Part shown: positions 17,948 through 26,565 of the stretch, piece after piece
Numbering within the stretch: position 1 is the stretch's first letter
Layout: each line of letters begins with the position of its first letter
Assembly: GCF_013284035.1 (NCBI RefSeq)
Contig: NZ_CP054141.1
Location: 3,348,001-3,412,000 of the forward strand
DNA: 64,000 nucleotides
DNA from: Flavobacterium sp. M31R6
GTDB taxonomy: Bacteria > Bacteroidota > Bacteroidia > Flavobacteriales > Flavobacteriaceae
Direction: 5' to 3'
Made by a program: the position numbers and the translations under genes
Notes under the pieces: generated by a model
Database searches by the model: none
Told to the model about the DNA's origin: nothing
The model's input: only the letters and a program-made list of their open reading frames with translations

Positions 17948-18380
17948 CATGCAAATATAGTAAATTAATCAATAGTTTTGCCAATAATGATTGTGAGCTT
18001 TCCTGAAGGATGATTGTGAATCATCATCAGAGATATAGTATTTGCCTGCTCATTTATCTTGTTCACTTTACACTTACGTTCACAAAAACGTGAACACTTA
18101 ATATTAGTGAACAACTATATAATTATTTATCCGCATAACAACATCAGCACTCATTACATGTGCTGTAATTGCATCTAATATTATTAATCAATAACTCTAC
18201 CAACAGCAGTTTTTAAAAAAATCTTAAACATCGATTTAGAGATTTTGTCATATTGATTAAATTTTCTGATCATTAGAACCATTTCCCAATCTCTTCGTTG
18301 CTTCCCCTTCATTTTTGTATTCAAAGAACCTGTATGCTTTTGTCTTATTTCAGGAGCAAAGGTAATTCCGTGTTATTAAC
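17948..18380. other. Intergenic region without a supported gene
   Basis: No convincing reading frame is present on either strand between the Fic operator repeats and the long inverted repeat upstream of ssb. The sequence is AT-rich. A left boundary of the conjugative element could lie here, because everything to the right belongs to it, but no attachment-site repeat can be identified. Confidence 0.35.
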
Positions 18381-18464
18381 GCAATAGCAAGGCCGGGTCC
18401 TGCGGATTTGACAAAAAATCTCCACCCATCCGGGTTGTATTTTTTGTCAAAACCTTGCTATTGC
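18381..18464. promoter_or_regulatory. 84-nt nested inverted repeat upstream of ssb
   Basis: GCAATAGCAAGG (18381-18392) is perfectly complementary to CCTTGCTATTGC (18453-18464). Inside it, TTTGACAAAAAAT (18407-18419) is perfectly complementary to ATTTTTTGTCAAA (18439-18451). The two arms add up to 25 paired bases around a 19-nt loop that is relatively GC-rich. It could be an RNA leader structure, a single-strand replication origin or a protein-binding site controlling the ssb/PRTRC transcript. The sequence alone does not decide. Confidence 0.7.
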
Positions 18465-18652
18465 TAAACACTAACCTTTTTATGCTCATGAAACAAAACA
18501 TAGCATACTCCGGCTCTTTAGACGAATAAAAAAAATGTCAGCAATGAGAAATAAAATAGTAGAAATGGATTTGATGAAACAAAACAGCACCTCCTCTCAT
18601 TGCCGAATAAATATAATTTCAAAAAAATTAATTCACTAAAAAAACAGAAATC

Positions 18653-19030
18653 ATGAACATTATCGGAAGAGTGACAAAAGATGCGCAGGTACGCACATTG
18701 TCTAACAGCAAACAGGTAGTAAACTTTTCAGTAGCAACCAACGACAGCTACCGAAATAAAGCGGGCGAACGTATAGATCAGACAACCTACTTCGACTGCG
18801 CTTACTGGATTAGCCCAAAGGTGGCAGGTATACTCACCAAAGGCACTCTTGTGGAACTCACAGGCAGGGTTAGCGCAAGAGCGTGGACAGGCAATAATGG
18901 AGAAGCACACGCAGGTCTGAACTTCAACACCTCGCAAATCAAAACGCATGGCGGCGGTAAAAAATTGGAAACGGTACAGACTACCACAGGAACAACTACT
19001 GACAAGCCAGAGAACGACCTCCCATTTTAA
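18653..19030 (+). CDS. ssb: Single-stranded DNA-binding protein, element-encoded
   Basis: This 125-residue protein has an OB-fold pattern (NIIGRVTKDAQVR, VVNFSVATND, TTYFDCAYW, GTLVELTGRV) and the acidic C-terminal tip ENDLPF that recruits partner proteins in SSB families. It is short compared with chromosomal SSBs, as plasmid and element copies often are. It should protect the single strand during conjugative transfer and re-synthesis. It lies 188 bp after the long inverted repeat and starts the DUF932/PRTRC gene run. Confidence 0.9.
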   Translation: MNIIGRVTKDAQVRTLSNSKQVVNFSVATNDSYRNKAGERIDQTTYFDCAYWISPKVAGILTKGTLVELTGRVSARAWTGNNGEAHAGLNFNTSQIKTHGGGKKLETVQTTTGTTTDKPENDLPF

Positions 19031-19072
19031 CAACTAGCATCAACCTTTTTTAAACTTTTAAATCATTATATC

Positions 19073-20146
19073 ATGGCACATAATATCAATTTCAACGAGA
19101 AAACAGGAAACTATTCATTCTTTAGCGTAAACCAAAAAGCGTGGCACGGCTTGGGGCAAATTGTAGAGCAATACCCAACAAGCGAAGAAGCCATAAAACA
19201 CGCAGGCTTAGACTATGAAGTCATTAAAACACCCCTATATACCAAAGGTTCGGGCATTATTGAAACAGCAAACGGCATAGAAATAGGCAGTAATGAACTG
19301 CATGTTCCCAACTACTTTACCAATATCCGCACCGATAACAATGCCATATTGGGTGTGGTGGGTAAAGATTACCACATCGTACAAAACCGTGAAGCGTTCA
19401 ATTTCTTTGATGTCATTGTAGGCGGTGACGAGGGTATTCTCTACGAAACCGCAGGAGCATTGGGACAAGGCGAACGCATATTCATTACAGCCAAACTGCC
19501 CGATTATATCCGTGTGGGCAATGGCGATGATGTAACAGAAAAGTACATTTTCCTAACCACTTCGCACGATGGCAGCGGAAGTATCACAGCCGCATTTACG
19601 CCTGTCCGTATCGTATGCCAAAACACCCTTAATGCTTCGCTTCGCAGTATGACAAACGTAGTGCGTATCAAACATACTTCGGGAGCAAAACAACGTATTG
19701 AGAACGCACACAAGATTATGGGATTGGCGAATACCCTAAGCACACAATTAGAGGGCATATTCAATGAATGGGCTAAGGTAAAGGTTACAGACCGAGAAGT
19801 AAAAAAGCTAATCCAATTGGCACTTTGCCCGAACAAGGAAACATTGGATTTGCTCAAAAAGGGTGCGGAAGATGAAGTTTCCACCGTGTTCAAAAATGTG
19901 GTGCAAGATGCCTTTGCGTATGCTATGACAAGTGACACCCAACAAATGGAAACTACCAAAGGTACATTGTTCGGGGCATACAATGCCGTGACAGGCTACT
20001 ATCAAAATGTACGCAATTACAAAGATGATGAAGCCAAGTTACAAAGTATTGCAATGGGTGGAACGGCTCAACTCAAATCACAGAAAGCATTTGAATTATG
20101 TACTGCCTTTGCAACAGACGGAACGGAAATCTTAAACCTTAATTAA
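19073..20146 (+). CDS. DUF932 domain protein
   Basis: This 357-residue soluble protein shows the DUF932 pattern (N-terminal WHGLG, a central LGVVGKDYHIVQN, and TPVRIVCQNTLN near residue 180). DUF932 proteins are commonly found on plasmids and in conjugative elements and often lie next to PRTRC loci. The molecular role is not established. It follows ssb by 42 bp on the same strand and is probably co-transcribed with it. Confidence 0.88.
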   Translation: MAHNINFNEKTGNYSFFSVNQKAWHGLGQIVEQYPTSEEAIKHAGLDYEVIKTPLYTKGSGIIETANGIEIGSNELHVPNYFTNIRTDNNAILGVVGKDYHIVQNREAFNFFDVIVGGDEGILYETAGALGQGERIFITAKLPDYIRVGNGDDVTEKYIFLTTSHDGSGSITAAFTPVRIVCQNTLNASLRSMTNVVRIKHTSGAKQRIENAHKIMGLANTLSTQLEGIFNEWAKVKVTDREVKKLIQLALCPNKETLDLLKKGAEDEVSTVFKNVVQDAFAYAMTSDTQQMETTKGTLFGAYNAVTGYYQNVRNYKDDEAKLQSIAMGGTAQLKSQKAFELCTAFATDGTEILNLN

Positions 20147-20197
20147 ATAACCACGGGCTACCGTCTTAAATGGCGGTAGTCTTTATGAACTAAAGCT

Positions 20198-20596
20198 ATG
20201 AATATCGGAATTATAACATATAAGGAATACGAGGTAAAAAACATAGGGCTTAATTGGAATTTCAATTTATCAGAACTGCTCCACATTATGTTGAATAACA
20301 AAGATTTTGTCCGTTTTGAAATCTTTGACCCAAACAACAACCTCTTACTGTCAACATACTATCCTAATGTTGAACAAAAGGGGGTATATATCGAAGTTGT
20401 CAAGATTAAAAAAGAGACAGAAATTACTGGAATTACGTATGATGCATTCAGAACACCATCGACTATCCGCAGGATAAAAGTACGTTGGAACGTAAACGGT
20501 AGAAGGTTCAGAACGAAGAAAGGAGCCCTTGAGTATGTCTATTGGGCAAACAGAAGAGCAACTTTGAAAATTGAGTCGTTCGTTGACCGTAGATAG
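20198..20596 (+). CDS. Hypothetical protein in the ssb-PRTRC operon
   Basis: This 132-residue protein has no signal peptide or membrane segment. A beta-rich N-terminal half (GIITYKEYEVKNIGLNW) leads to an Arg/Lys-rich C-terminal third (RRIKVRWNVNGRRFRTKKG) that could bind nucleic acid. It lies between DUF932 and PRTRC E on the same strand with short gaps, which supports it as a real gene of the element. I do not recognise the family. Confidence 0.55.
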   Translation: MNIGIITYKEYEVKNIGLNWNFNLSELLHIMLNNKDFVRFEIFDPNNNLLLSTYYPNVEQKGVYIEVVKIKKETEITGITYDAFRTPSTIRRIKVRWNVNGRRFRTKKGALEYVYWANRRATLKIESFVDRR

Positions 20597-20638
20597 TCTT
20601 AAAAAAGAGCCATGTAAAAACAATTAAATTTTAGAACG

Positions 20639-21175
20639 ATGAACACAAATTTTTTCAATCAGATAGCGCAAATGAGCATTACAGGAGATTTGCACCTGAC
20701 CATAGCAAAGGGAGCAGAAAACAACCTTATTGTATCGGTTATGCTCCAAAACGAACAATGTGGAGATAACGCAAAACAACTGATACCACCGCTTAATTTA
20801 AGGGGAACGGCAGAAGAATTGGACGAGGGATTTTTTCAGCAGATAACAACTCCTTTGCAAACTGCTTCGGGCTTAATGGTAAATATGGAAGCCTTTATGA
20901 AGCAATTGGAAGAAGCTAAAAAGCAATCAGCAATGGAGAAAGAAAAAGCCGAAAAAGAAAAGAAAGAACAGGAAACCAAAGACAAAAAGTTTAAAGATGG
21001 TATGGCAAAGGCAGACGAATTGGAAAAAGAGGAAAAGTTCCGTGAAGCGTGGATGAAAGTACCCGAAATCACCGATTACCCCGAAAAAGCGGAGGAGATA
21101 CGAAAACGCAAATCGGAACTATCAGACAAGTTTTCTTCAACAGGTCTGTTTGCGACAGAGCAACCTAATGTTTAA
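20639..21175 (+). CDS. PRTRC system protein E
   Basis: This 178-residue protein has a beta-rich N-terminal domain (GDLHLTIAKG, LIVSVML) and a long Lys/Glu coiled coil (about residues 85-150), the layout of PRTRC E. PRTRC is a gene set named for ParB-, ThiF- and ubiquitin-like components that occurs on plasmids and integrative elements. What protein E does is unknown. Its stop codon overlaps the ATG of the next gene (TAATG), so translation is coupled. Confidence 0.85.
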   Translation: MNTNFFNQIAQMSITGDLHLTIAKGAENNLIVSVMLQNEQCGDNAKQLIPPLNLRGTAEELDEGFFQQITTPLQTASGLMVNMEAFMKQLEEAKKQSAMEKEKAEKEKKEQETKDKKFKDGMAKADELEKEEKFREAWMKVPEITDYPEKAEEIRKRKSELSDKFSSTGLFATEQPNV

Positions 21176-21411
21176 TGCAAAATCCAAGAGTTATGTTATT
21201 AGCAACACAGTTAGAACGAGTATTTATACTTAAAGATAAAGGACAGGATATTAGACTGACCGACCCAGAACCACGTTGGAGTGTGGAAGCGGTATTGAAT
21301 TTTTATGCCAATACCTATCCCATACTAACCACCGCAAAAATATCTGCCCCTATTATCCGTGATGATAGGATAGAATACAAATTCGAAAGCGTAATGGGAA
21401 CGAAAGGTTAA
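21175..21411 (+). CDS. PRTRC system protein C (ubiquitin-like fold)
   Basis: The 78-residue protein contains RVFILKDKGQDIRLTDP and a later AVLNFYANTYPILTTA block typical of PRTRC C. The protein has been predicted to have a ubiquitin-like beta-grasp fold, and it ends in Lys-Gly. The alternative start at 21193 (Met7, then LLATQLE) is plausible, but 21175 overlaps the previous stop and gives translational coupling. It is presumably the partner of the ThiF/E1-like protein encoded downstream. Confidence 0.85.
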   Translation: MQNPRVMLLATQLERVFILKDKGQDIRLTDPEPRWSVEAVLNFYANTYPILTTAKISAPIIRDDRIEYKFESVMGTKG

Positions 21412-21425
21412 ACCAAAAATCAAAA

Positions 21426-22604
21426 ATGATGAACTATGCAACGCAATATCCTATCGGGAACTATCAGCATACCCGAACAGAAAACACAACGGCAACTGCA
21501 CCGACAATTGGGCGAGTTCGCAAATTGGATGCAGAGAGCCAAAGACACAAACGAAGTACGGAAAGACAAGCAGAAATCTGTACCGATAGCTATGCTACCA
21601 ATGCTTTTCTAAAGTGTATGTTTCTGCCTAAACTGAAAGCAGTGCAATCCGTACAGGCTTGTAAGAGAACTGTAAAAACGGAAAGGGATTTTTACAAGTC
21701 CCTTTCCCAACTTGCAGAGCATTACGACATTGAACCATTACAAACACAGGATTACGGCTACCCCTACAATATGGCTTTGGCTATGTGGGATACTGAAACC
21801 AAATTAAAACAAAACAATATCAATTGGGATAATTTACGTTTGGTACAGGACAGTAAGAAAATATTTTTTACGAGCGAGGAAAGATACAGCACAGGCACAA
21901 CCCTGTACTATATTCCAATTGCGCCACTCTTTCAAATGCTCAATGACCCAAAGCGTAAAAAGACGGCTCAGTTGCTTGTTTCGGTTTGCAGTTATCTGTA
22001 CCATATTGCCGATATACCCTATTACAGACAGGAAAACAGCTATCTGTATTGGATGTATGAAATGATGAACGATTGGGTCGAACAGGATGATTGTACAGAA
22101 GAAACGGATAGCTACATTGCAGAGATTGTAAAAGCCGAATGGATAGGCGAACGGATAGAACAAAAACTGTTCAACCGTATCAATTTACAAGTTTTTGAAC
22201 AGCGTTTAAACAACTTCAAAACCCGTGACACATTCGACTTGGAATGCCAGAAAGTGGCTTGCGATGCCTTTGCCCTTTATGTACAATATCCACACGAGAG
22301 CATTTTCCGAAACGCACCAAGACCCCAAGAAGACCCCTATAATGATGAAAACGACTCCGAAACTGTTGGAATGGAAAAATACATCTCCTTTATAGCCGAT
22401 ACCACAGGTTGGTTGTATGAGAGACTTGCCGACAGTATTAACAATGAGTTTAACGAGTATGGAGCAATGGAAGAACCGACCATTTGCAAACGCTTTGACG
22501 CAAGTAACATAGCACAAACCAATCTTGATTTTGAGAACCGCCTGTTTGCCCTTTTGGAAGAACTATGCACACTACTGTATGATTATAAAACGACAAGAAA
22601 ATGA
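21426..22604 (+). CDS. PRTRC system protein F
   Basis: This 392-residue soluble protein, with no known catalytic motif, occupies the F position between C and B. The region from about residue 63 on looks like a well-folded helical protein (YYIPIAPLFQMLND, LLVSVCSYLYHIADIPYY). The first 60 codons are unusual: they are rich in Thr, Arg and Ala and are overlapped in the +1 frame by a 58-codon ORF (21436-21612) with more protein-like composition. The true start or a frameshift near 21600 is therefore uncertain. The last bases overlap gene B (ATGA). Confidence 0.78.
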   Translation: MMNYATQYPIGNYQHTRTENTTATAPTIGRVRKLDAESQRHKRSTERQAEICTDSYATNAFLKCMFLPKLKAVQSVQACKRTVKTERDFYKSLSQLAEHYDIEPLQTQDYGYPYNMALAMWDTETKLKQNNINWDNLRLVQDSKKIFFTSEERYSTGTTLYYIPIAPLFQMLNDPKRKKTAQLLVSVCSYLYHIADIPYYRQENSYLYWMYEMMNDWVEQDDCTEETDSYIAEIVKAEWIGERIEQKLFNRINLQVFEQRLNNFKTRDTFDLECQKVACDAFALYVQYPHESIFRNAPRPQEDPYNDENDSETVGMEKYISFIADTTGWLYERLADSINNEFNEYGAMEEPTICKRFDASNIAQTNLDFENRLFALLEELCTLLYDYKTTRK

Positions 22605-23323
22605 ACAACGCAAACGACATAACCGAGAGTTTTGGAACGCTTTACCACCCAAAATCCGCATTGGTTTTTTACCAAACCAAAGGAACGAATACCGATACGT
22701 ACGTGGAGCATTTTGATATGGACAAAAACGGAAATCTTATCAATGCCCATCCACTAACCGTAAATGAAGCTAAAGTATTGGCGAAGGCTTTACAATCCGA
22801 AAAAGAAAAAGACAAAGCCTTTTTAAAACCAAAAGGAATTTTGCCAACCAATATACTGTATATCAATCCGAGCGAAAAAGGCTCGGTACTTTGGTACACC
22901 AAAGCACAGGAACAGCAATTATATTTTGTGAACGGCTTGGGCATATCCAACGGCAAAGCGTATGTACCGCCAATGCTTTGGCATGCCAGTAAAAACAGCC
23001 TTGCTGTATTTGCTCTTACTACTGACAGAAGACCAACAGAAAATACACCATTGTATTTTGCTCCTTTCTTCAACATTTATGAAGATGGCAAAGTATGTAT
23101 GGGAACTGTAAGTATAGATATTAAAAATTCCGCTTCTGTGGAGGAATTTACAACTGCTTGGGAAAACTACTTTTTTAACAGCTATTTCAGCCATTTATTA
23201 GGAAAACAAAATCCCATAAAAGGGAATTGCGTAAGCCTTTGGAAAACACTGATTGAAACAAACGAAGCCTTTCCCAAAGATGTATTAAAAAAGAACAACA
23301 AAACCCTTAAAAATCTTTTGTGA
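22601..23323 (+). CDS. PRTRC system protein B
   Basis: The 240-residue soluble protein begins with a beta-rich region (SALVFYQTKG) and continues with VLWYTKAQEQQLYF and PPMLWHASKNSLAVFAL, features of PRTRC B. It overlaps the stop of F and the start of the ThiF gene by four bases each, so the three are translationally coupled. Its activity is unknown. Confidence 0.82.
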   Translation: MNNANDITESFGTLYHPKSALVFYQTKGTNTDTYVEHFDMDKNGNLINAHPLTVNEAKVLAKALQSEKEKDKAFLKPKGILPTNILYINPSEKGSVLWYTKAQEQQLYFVNGLGISNGKAYVPPMLWHASKNSLAVFALTTDRRPTENTPLYFAPFFNIYEDGKVCMGTVSIDIKNSASVEEFTTAWENYFFNSYFSHLLGKQNPIKGNCVSLWKTLIETNEAFPKDVLKKNNKTLKNLL

Positions 23324-24129
23324 TGAATACCGAGAAACTAAAAGTACATTTTACAGATAACTATCTGATAAGCCCGACCAATCCCATTGCGGTAAATCTA
23401 ATCGGTGCAGGTGGTACAGGCTCAAAGGTTTTAACCGCTTTAATGGAAATGAACCACAGCTTAATCGAATTGGGACACGCAGGCTTACGTGTCCGCCTAT
23501 GGGATGATGACATTGTGACCAATGCCAATTTAGGGAGACAGCGTTTTGCTGAAAGTGAAACAGGGTTATACAAATCCGTTGCACTCATTAACCGTGCAAA
23601 CCGCTTTTCAGGGACAAATTGGAAAGCCGAAACCGTAAAGTTTGAAAAGGACAGTTTGGGCAGAATTCCCGAAGAAGCACAGGCAACTATTTACATTACC
23701 TGCGTGGACAATGTACAGGCGAGGTTTGGTGTTGCTGAAATACTGAAAGAAATAAGCAACCGCAGACACCACAGGGACGAACCAAAATATTGGTTGGATT
23801 TTGGCAACAGCCAGCATACAGGACAAGTGCTACTATCTACCATAGGAAACATTCCTCAACCCAATTCGGACAAATATGAAACGGTGGCAAGCCTGCCAAC
23901 GATTACGGAAGAATTTGGAGAACTATTGAAGCAGTCCGAACAGGACGACGACACGCCAAGTTGTAGTTTAGCGGAAGCACTGGAGAAACAGGAGTTGTTC
24001 ATTAATTCTTCTTTAACCCAGATGGGCTGTTCACTTTTATGGAGCTTATTTCGATATGGTATGACACCGTATAGAGGATTTTTTCACAATCTGAAGGACT
24101 TTCGTACCCACCCCATAAAAGTCGCCTGA
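23320..24129 (+). CDS. PRTRC system ThiF/E1-like protein
   Basis: This 269-residue protein has the ThiF/E1 nucleotide-binding fold. The glycine loop is LIGAGGTGSKV near residue 28, an acidic strand follows (RLWDDDIV), and then NLGRQRF, the Arg-containing E1 motif. A Cys in YITCVDN (near 128) sits at the strand end where E1-like enzymes bind the substrate. It probably adenylates the C-terminus of the ubiquitin-like PRTRC C. No JAB peptidase (PRTRC A) or ParB gene is present in the window. It is the last gene of the plus-strand PRTRC run. Confidence 0.85.
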   Translation: MMNTEKLKVHFTDNYLISPTNPIAVNLIGAGGTGSKVLTALMEMNHSLIELGHAGLRVRLWDDDIVTNANLGRQRFAESETGLYKSVALINRANRFSGTNWKAETVKFEKDSLGRIPEEAQATIYITCVDNVQARFGVAEILKEISNRRHHRDEPKYWLDFGNSQHTGQVLLSTIGNIPQPNSDKYETVASLPTITEEFGELLKQSEQDDDTPSCSLAEALEKQELFINSSLTQMGCSLLWSLFRYGMTPYRGFFHNLKDFRTHPIKVA

Positions 24130-24141
24130 AAGCCAAAATCG

Positions 24142-24190
24142 GGCGGCAAAAAGACACTCCCTCCTATCGTCTGGAAAGTCTTTTTGCGCC
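24142..24190. promoter_or_regulatory. Stem-loop after the PRTRC operon
   Basis: GCAAAAAGAC (24146-24155) pairs perfectly with GTCTTTTTGC (24178-24187), and GGC/GCC extend the stem across a one-base bulge. No T-run follows on either strand outside the stem, so it is not a textbook terminator. It could stabilise the 3' end of the PRTRC mRNA. The remaining sequence to 24528 has no supported gene. Confidence 0.5.
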
Positions 24191-24528
24191 AAATCGGTGC
24201 AGCCACTTTGCCAAAATGCCCCCACTCAAACGTCCTCACTTCACATTTTATCAAACAGGTTGCAATCTGATTTCTAAGGGATATCCATTATCCCTTTCGT
24301 TGTTTTAGGGGAATTCTTTTCTTTCCACATAAGCGACCAAAGAAAAGAAGCAAAAGAACGCCGCTTTGGACTTACTCATCCTTACTGCTTTCTTTCATGA
24401 GTTCACAAGAAAATAAAGCAGCAAATAAACCTTCTGTAATTTGTAATACTATCTGATCATTTTTAATGTATCATTAAATCTCAATGCCACATTATCCCAA
24501 TTGAAATAAAGTAAACAAAGATGTGAGT

Positions 24529-25773
24529 TTAGAAATATTTTTTTAAAAGTCTTTTAGAAGTTATTTTACAAGACATTCTATAAATAATAATTGTTGCAGA
24601 AATAATAGTTAATACACCAATAAAACCAATTGAAAACTCAATGTTGAATATGTTTGTTAAAACACCAGTCAATATAGCACCAATAACATAACCGAAATCT
24701 CTCCAAAAGCGAAATACGCCAATACTTTTTGCCCTTTGTTCTGGATTTGTGTTTTCGGCAATACTAGATAAAAATGTTGGATATACAATTGCTGTTCCAA
24801 TTCCTAATAAGACTGAAATAGTTACAAAATGAAAAATTGATGTTGAGAAAACCAAACATACTATGGCTAAACCTTGTAACAACATTCCCCAAAACAGCAA
24901 ATCCCTTTTGCAATAGATATCCGAAAGTTTTCCTGTTATTAGTTGTCCTAAACCCCAAACAATTGGATAAGTAGCCGTAATTATTCCAATATTGGCAATT
25001 CCAAATCCTCGTTGTGCTAATAAAATTGGAATTATACCCCAAATCATTGCATCATTCAAATTATTTATTAATCCTGCTTGAGTAACTGAACCTAAATTTT
25101 TATTTAACCAACTTGTTTCTGTAAAAGTATTTTTTAATAGAGGAATTGTATTGTTTATTTCTGTTTCTTTTTTAACGTGTCCAGTAGTATCTTTTACAAA
25201 AAACCACGTCAATAACGTTCCAAGGATTACAATTACAATTCCAATATAAAAAGGATAAGGTCTTACTCCATAATTATCAGCTATTACACTTGTTGCATAA
25301 GCAACAAGTCCTAAAGTTCCATAGCCTGCAAATTCATTTAATCCCATTGCAAAACCTCGCTGTTTTTCGCCGACTAAATCCATTTTCATTACAACCGTAC
25401 TTGACCAAGTTAATCCTTGATTTATTCCTAATAAAATATTTGCAAATAAAATCCAGTTCCAATTGTTTGCATATATGAGAATGAAAGGAACTGGAATTCC
25501 AATAATCCAACCATAAAGAAGCAATTTTTTTCTGCCAAATTTATTGGCTAATGTTCCAGCAAAATAATTGGTTATTGCTTTAAATAATCCAAATAATATG
25601 ATAAATGATAAAATGATAGAGGTTGAAGAAAGATGAAATTCTTTTTCTGCAATTTCAGGCAATAATGTTCTTTCTAAACCTATCATTCCGCCTACTAATG
25701 CATTGATAAAAACCAATAACCAAAACTGTTTCCAGTTTTCTTTTAATCCTAATTTTATCTTTTCTTGGCTCAT
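24529..25773 (-). CDS. MFS transporter
   Basis: This 414-residue protein has about twelve hydrophobic segments and the MFS loop 2-3 signature (GTLANKFGRKKLLL near residue 75). A second, similar loop occurs in the other half (GKLSDIYCKRDLLF). It belongs to the inner membrane. The substrate is not evident. Co-location with two DsrE-family proteins and a persulfide dioxygenase-like enzyme suggests a sulfur compound or its by-product. It lies 7 bp from the next DsrE gene on the same strand. Confidence 0.85.
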   Translation of the reverse strand: MSQEKIKLGLKENWKQFWLLVFINALVGGMIGLERTLLPEIAEKEFHLSSTSIILSFIILFGLFKAITNYFAGTLANKFGRKKLLLYGWIIGIPVPFILIYANNWNWILFANILLGINQGLTWSSTVVMKMDLVGEKQRGFAMGLNEFAGYGTLGLVAYATSVIADNYGVRPYPFYIGIVIVILGTLLTWFFVKDTTGHVKKETEINNTIPLLKNTFTETSWLNKNLGSVTQAGLINNLNDAMIWGIIPILLAQRGFGIANIGIITATYPIVWGLGQLITGKLSDIYCKRDLLFWGMLLQGLAIVCLVFSTSIFHFVTISVLLGIGTAIVYPTFLSSIAENTNPEQRAKSIGVFRFWRDFGYVIGAILTGVLTNIFNIEFSIGFIGVLTIISATIIIYRMSCKITSKRLLKKYF

Positions 25774-25780
25774 ATAATTT

Positions 25781-26194
25781 TTAAAATGTCATTACAATTT
25801 TATTTTCACGTACAAGTTGATACAATTCTTTCATTGAAGAAAACTTACAAACTTTCGGACTATCATAATTTCTACTTTGTAAGCAAGTGCCACATCCTAA
25901 AATTGTACCTCCATTATCTAAAAAAGCATCTGTTTGTTCTTTTAAATCTTTTTCTGTTTTTACTAAATTATCTAATTCAACACCTTTTCCTAAAAGAAAA
26001 ATACTTACTGTATCTCCTTGCTTTTTTGAAAAATTGGCAAAACGAATTGCATTCCAAATAGTTTCTACATCATTGGAATAAACTACAATTCCAATACTTG
26101 TTGGATTATTAGTTTTAGCAGAATTTTCGACACATTGTGCGAAACTATTGAGAGTAAATAAACTCATCAACACAAAAATAAATAGTGGTTTCAT
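25781..26194 (-). CDS. DsrE-family protein, exported
   Basis: This 137-residue protein has a signal peptide (MKPLFIFVLMSLF, ending FAQ) followed by the alpha/beta DsrE/DsrF pattern (SIGIVVYSNDVETIWNAIRFA and GDTVSIFLLGKGVE). A CGTC motif in the GGTILGCGTCLQ stretch sits at the usual position of the DsrE active-site cysteine. Family members carry sulfur as persulfide. The export signal suggests periplasmic action. It is tightly spaced with its neighbours (3 bp and 7 bp). Confidence 0.8.
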   Translation of the reverse strand: MKPLFIFVLMSLFTLNSFAQCVENSAKTNNPTSIGIVVYSNDVETIWNAIRFANFSKKQGDTVSIFLLGKGVELDNLVKTEKDLKEQTDAFLDNGGTILGCGTCLQSRNYDSPKVCKFSSMKELYQLVRENKIVMTF

Positions 26195-26197
26195 ATT

Positions 26198-26545
26198 TTA
26201 AAAAGTTATGATTTTGTCAGCATTAATAATTAAATCGGAGTATTCAGTCATATTACTAATTTCTACGCCTTCAATTTGGTTTATATTCCCTCTTGCTTCC
26301 ATACAACTTTTGCATATTTTTATTGAAGCTCCTTTACTAATTAATTCTTCTATAAGTTCTCCAGCATTATATTTTGTAGCCGATGGTTTTTGATTTTGAA
26401 TAATTGAGCCAATTGAGTCAGAAAATAAAAAATAGCTTATTTGAATATCTTTTACTTGATTCAATAATTGTATGCCTGTACGAAGCCCGTTATATGATTT
26501 TTCATTAGCATAAGGCGCATCATTTAGTATGATTAGAATTTTCAT
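26198..26545 (-). CDS. DsrE-family protein, cytoplasmic
   Basis: This 115-residue protein begins MKILIILNDAPYANEKSYNG, typical of DsrE/DsrF/YchN proteins, and has a CKSC motif (in IKICKSCMEARG) at the active-site position. It has no signal peptide, so it complements the exported paralogue in the next gene. Its likely role is persulfide sulfur transfer in the cytoplasm together with the rhodanese/MBL enzyme upstream. The 20-bp gap to that gene supports an operon. Confidence 0.82.
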   Translation of the reverse strand: MKILIILNDAPYANEKSYNGLRTGIQLLNQVKDIQISYFLFSDSIGSIIQNQKPSATKYNAGELIEELISKGASIKICKSCMEARGNINQIEGVEISNMTEYSDLIINADKIITF

Positions 26546-26565
26546 TTATAATTTCGATTTTAAAG

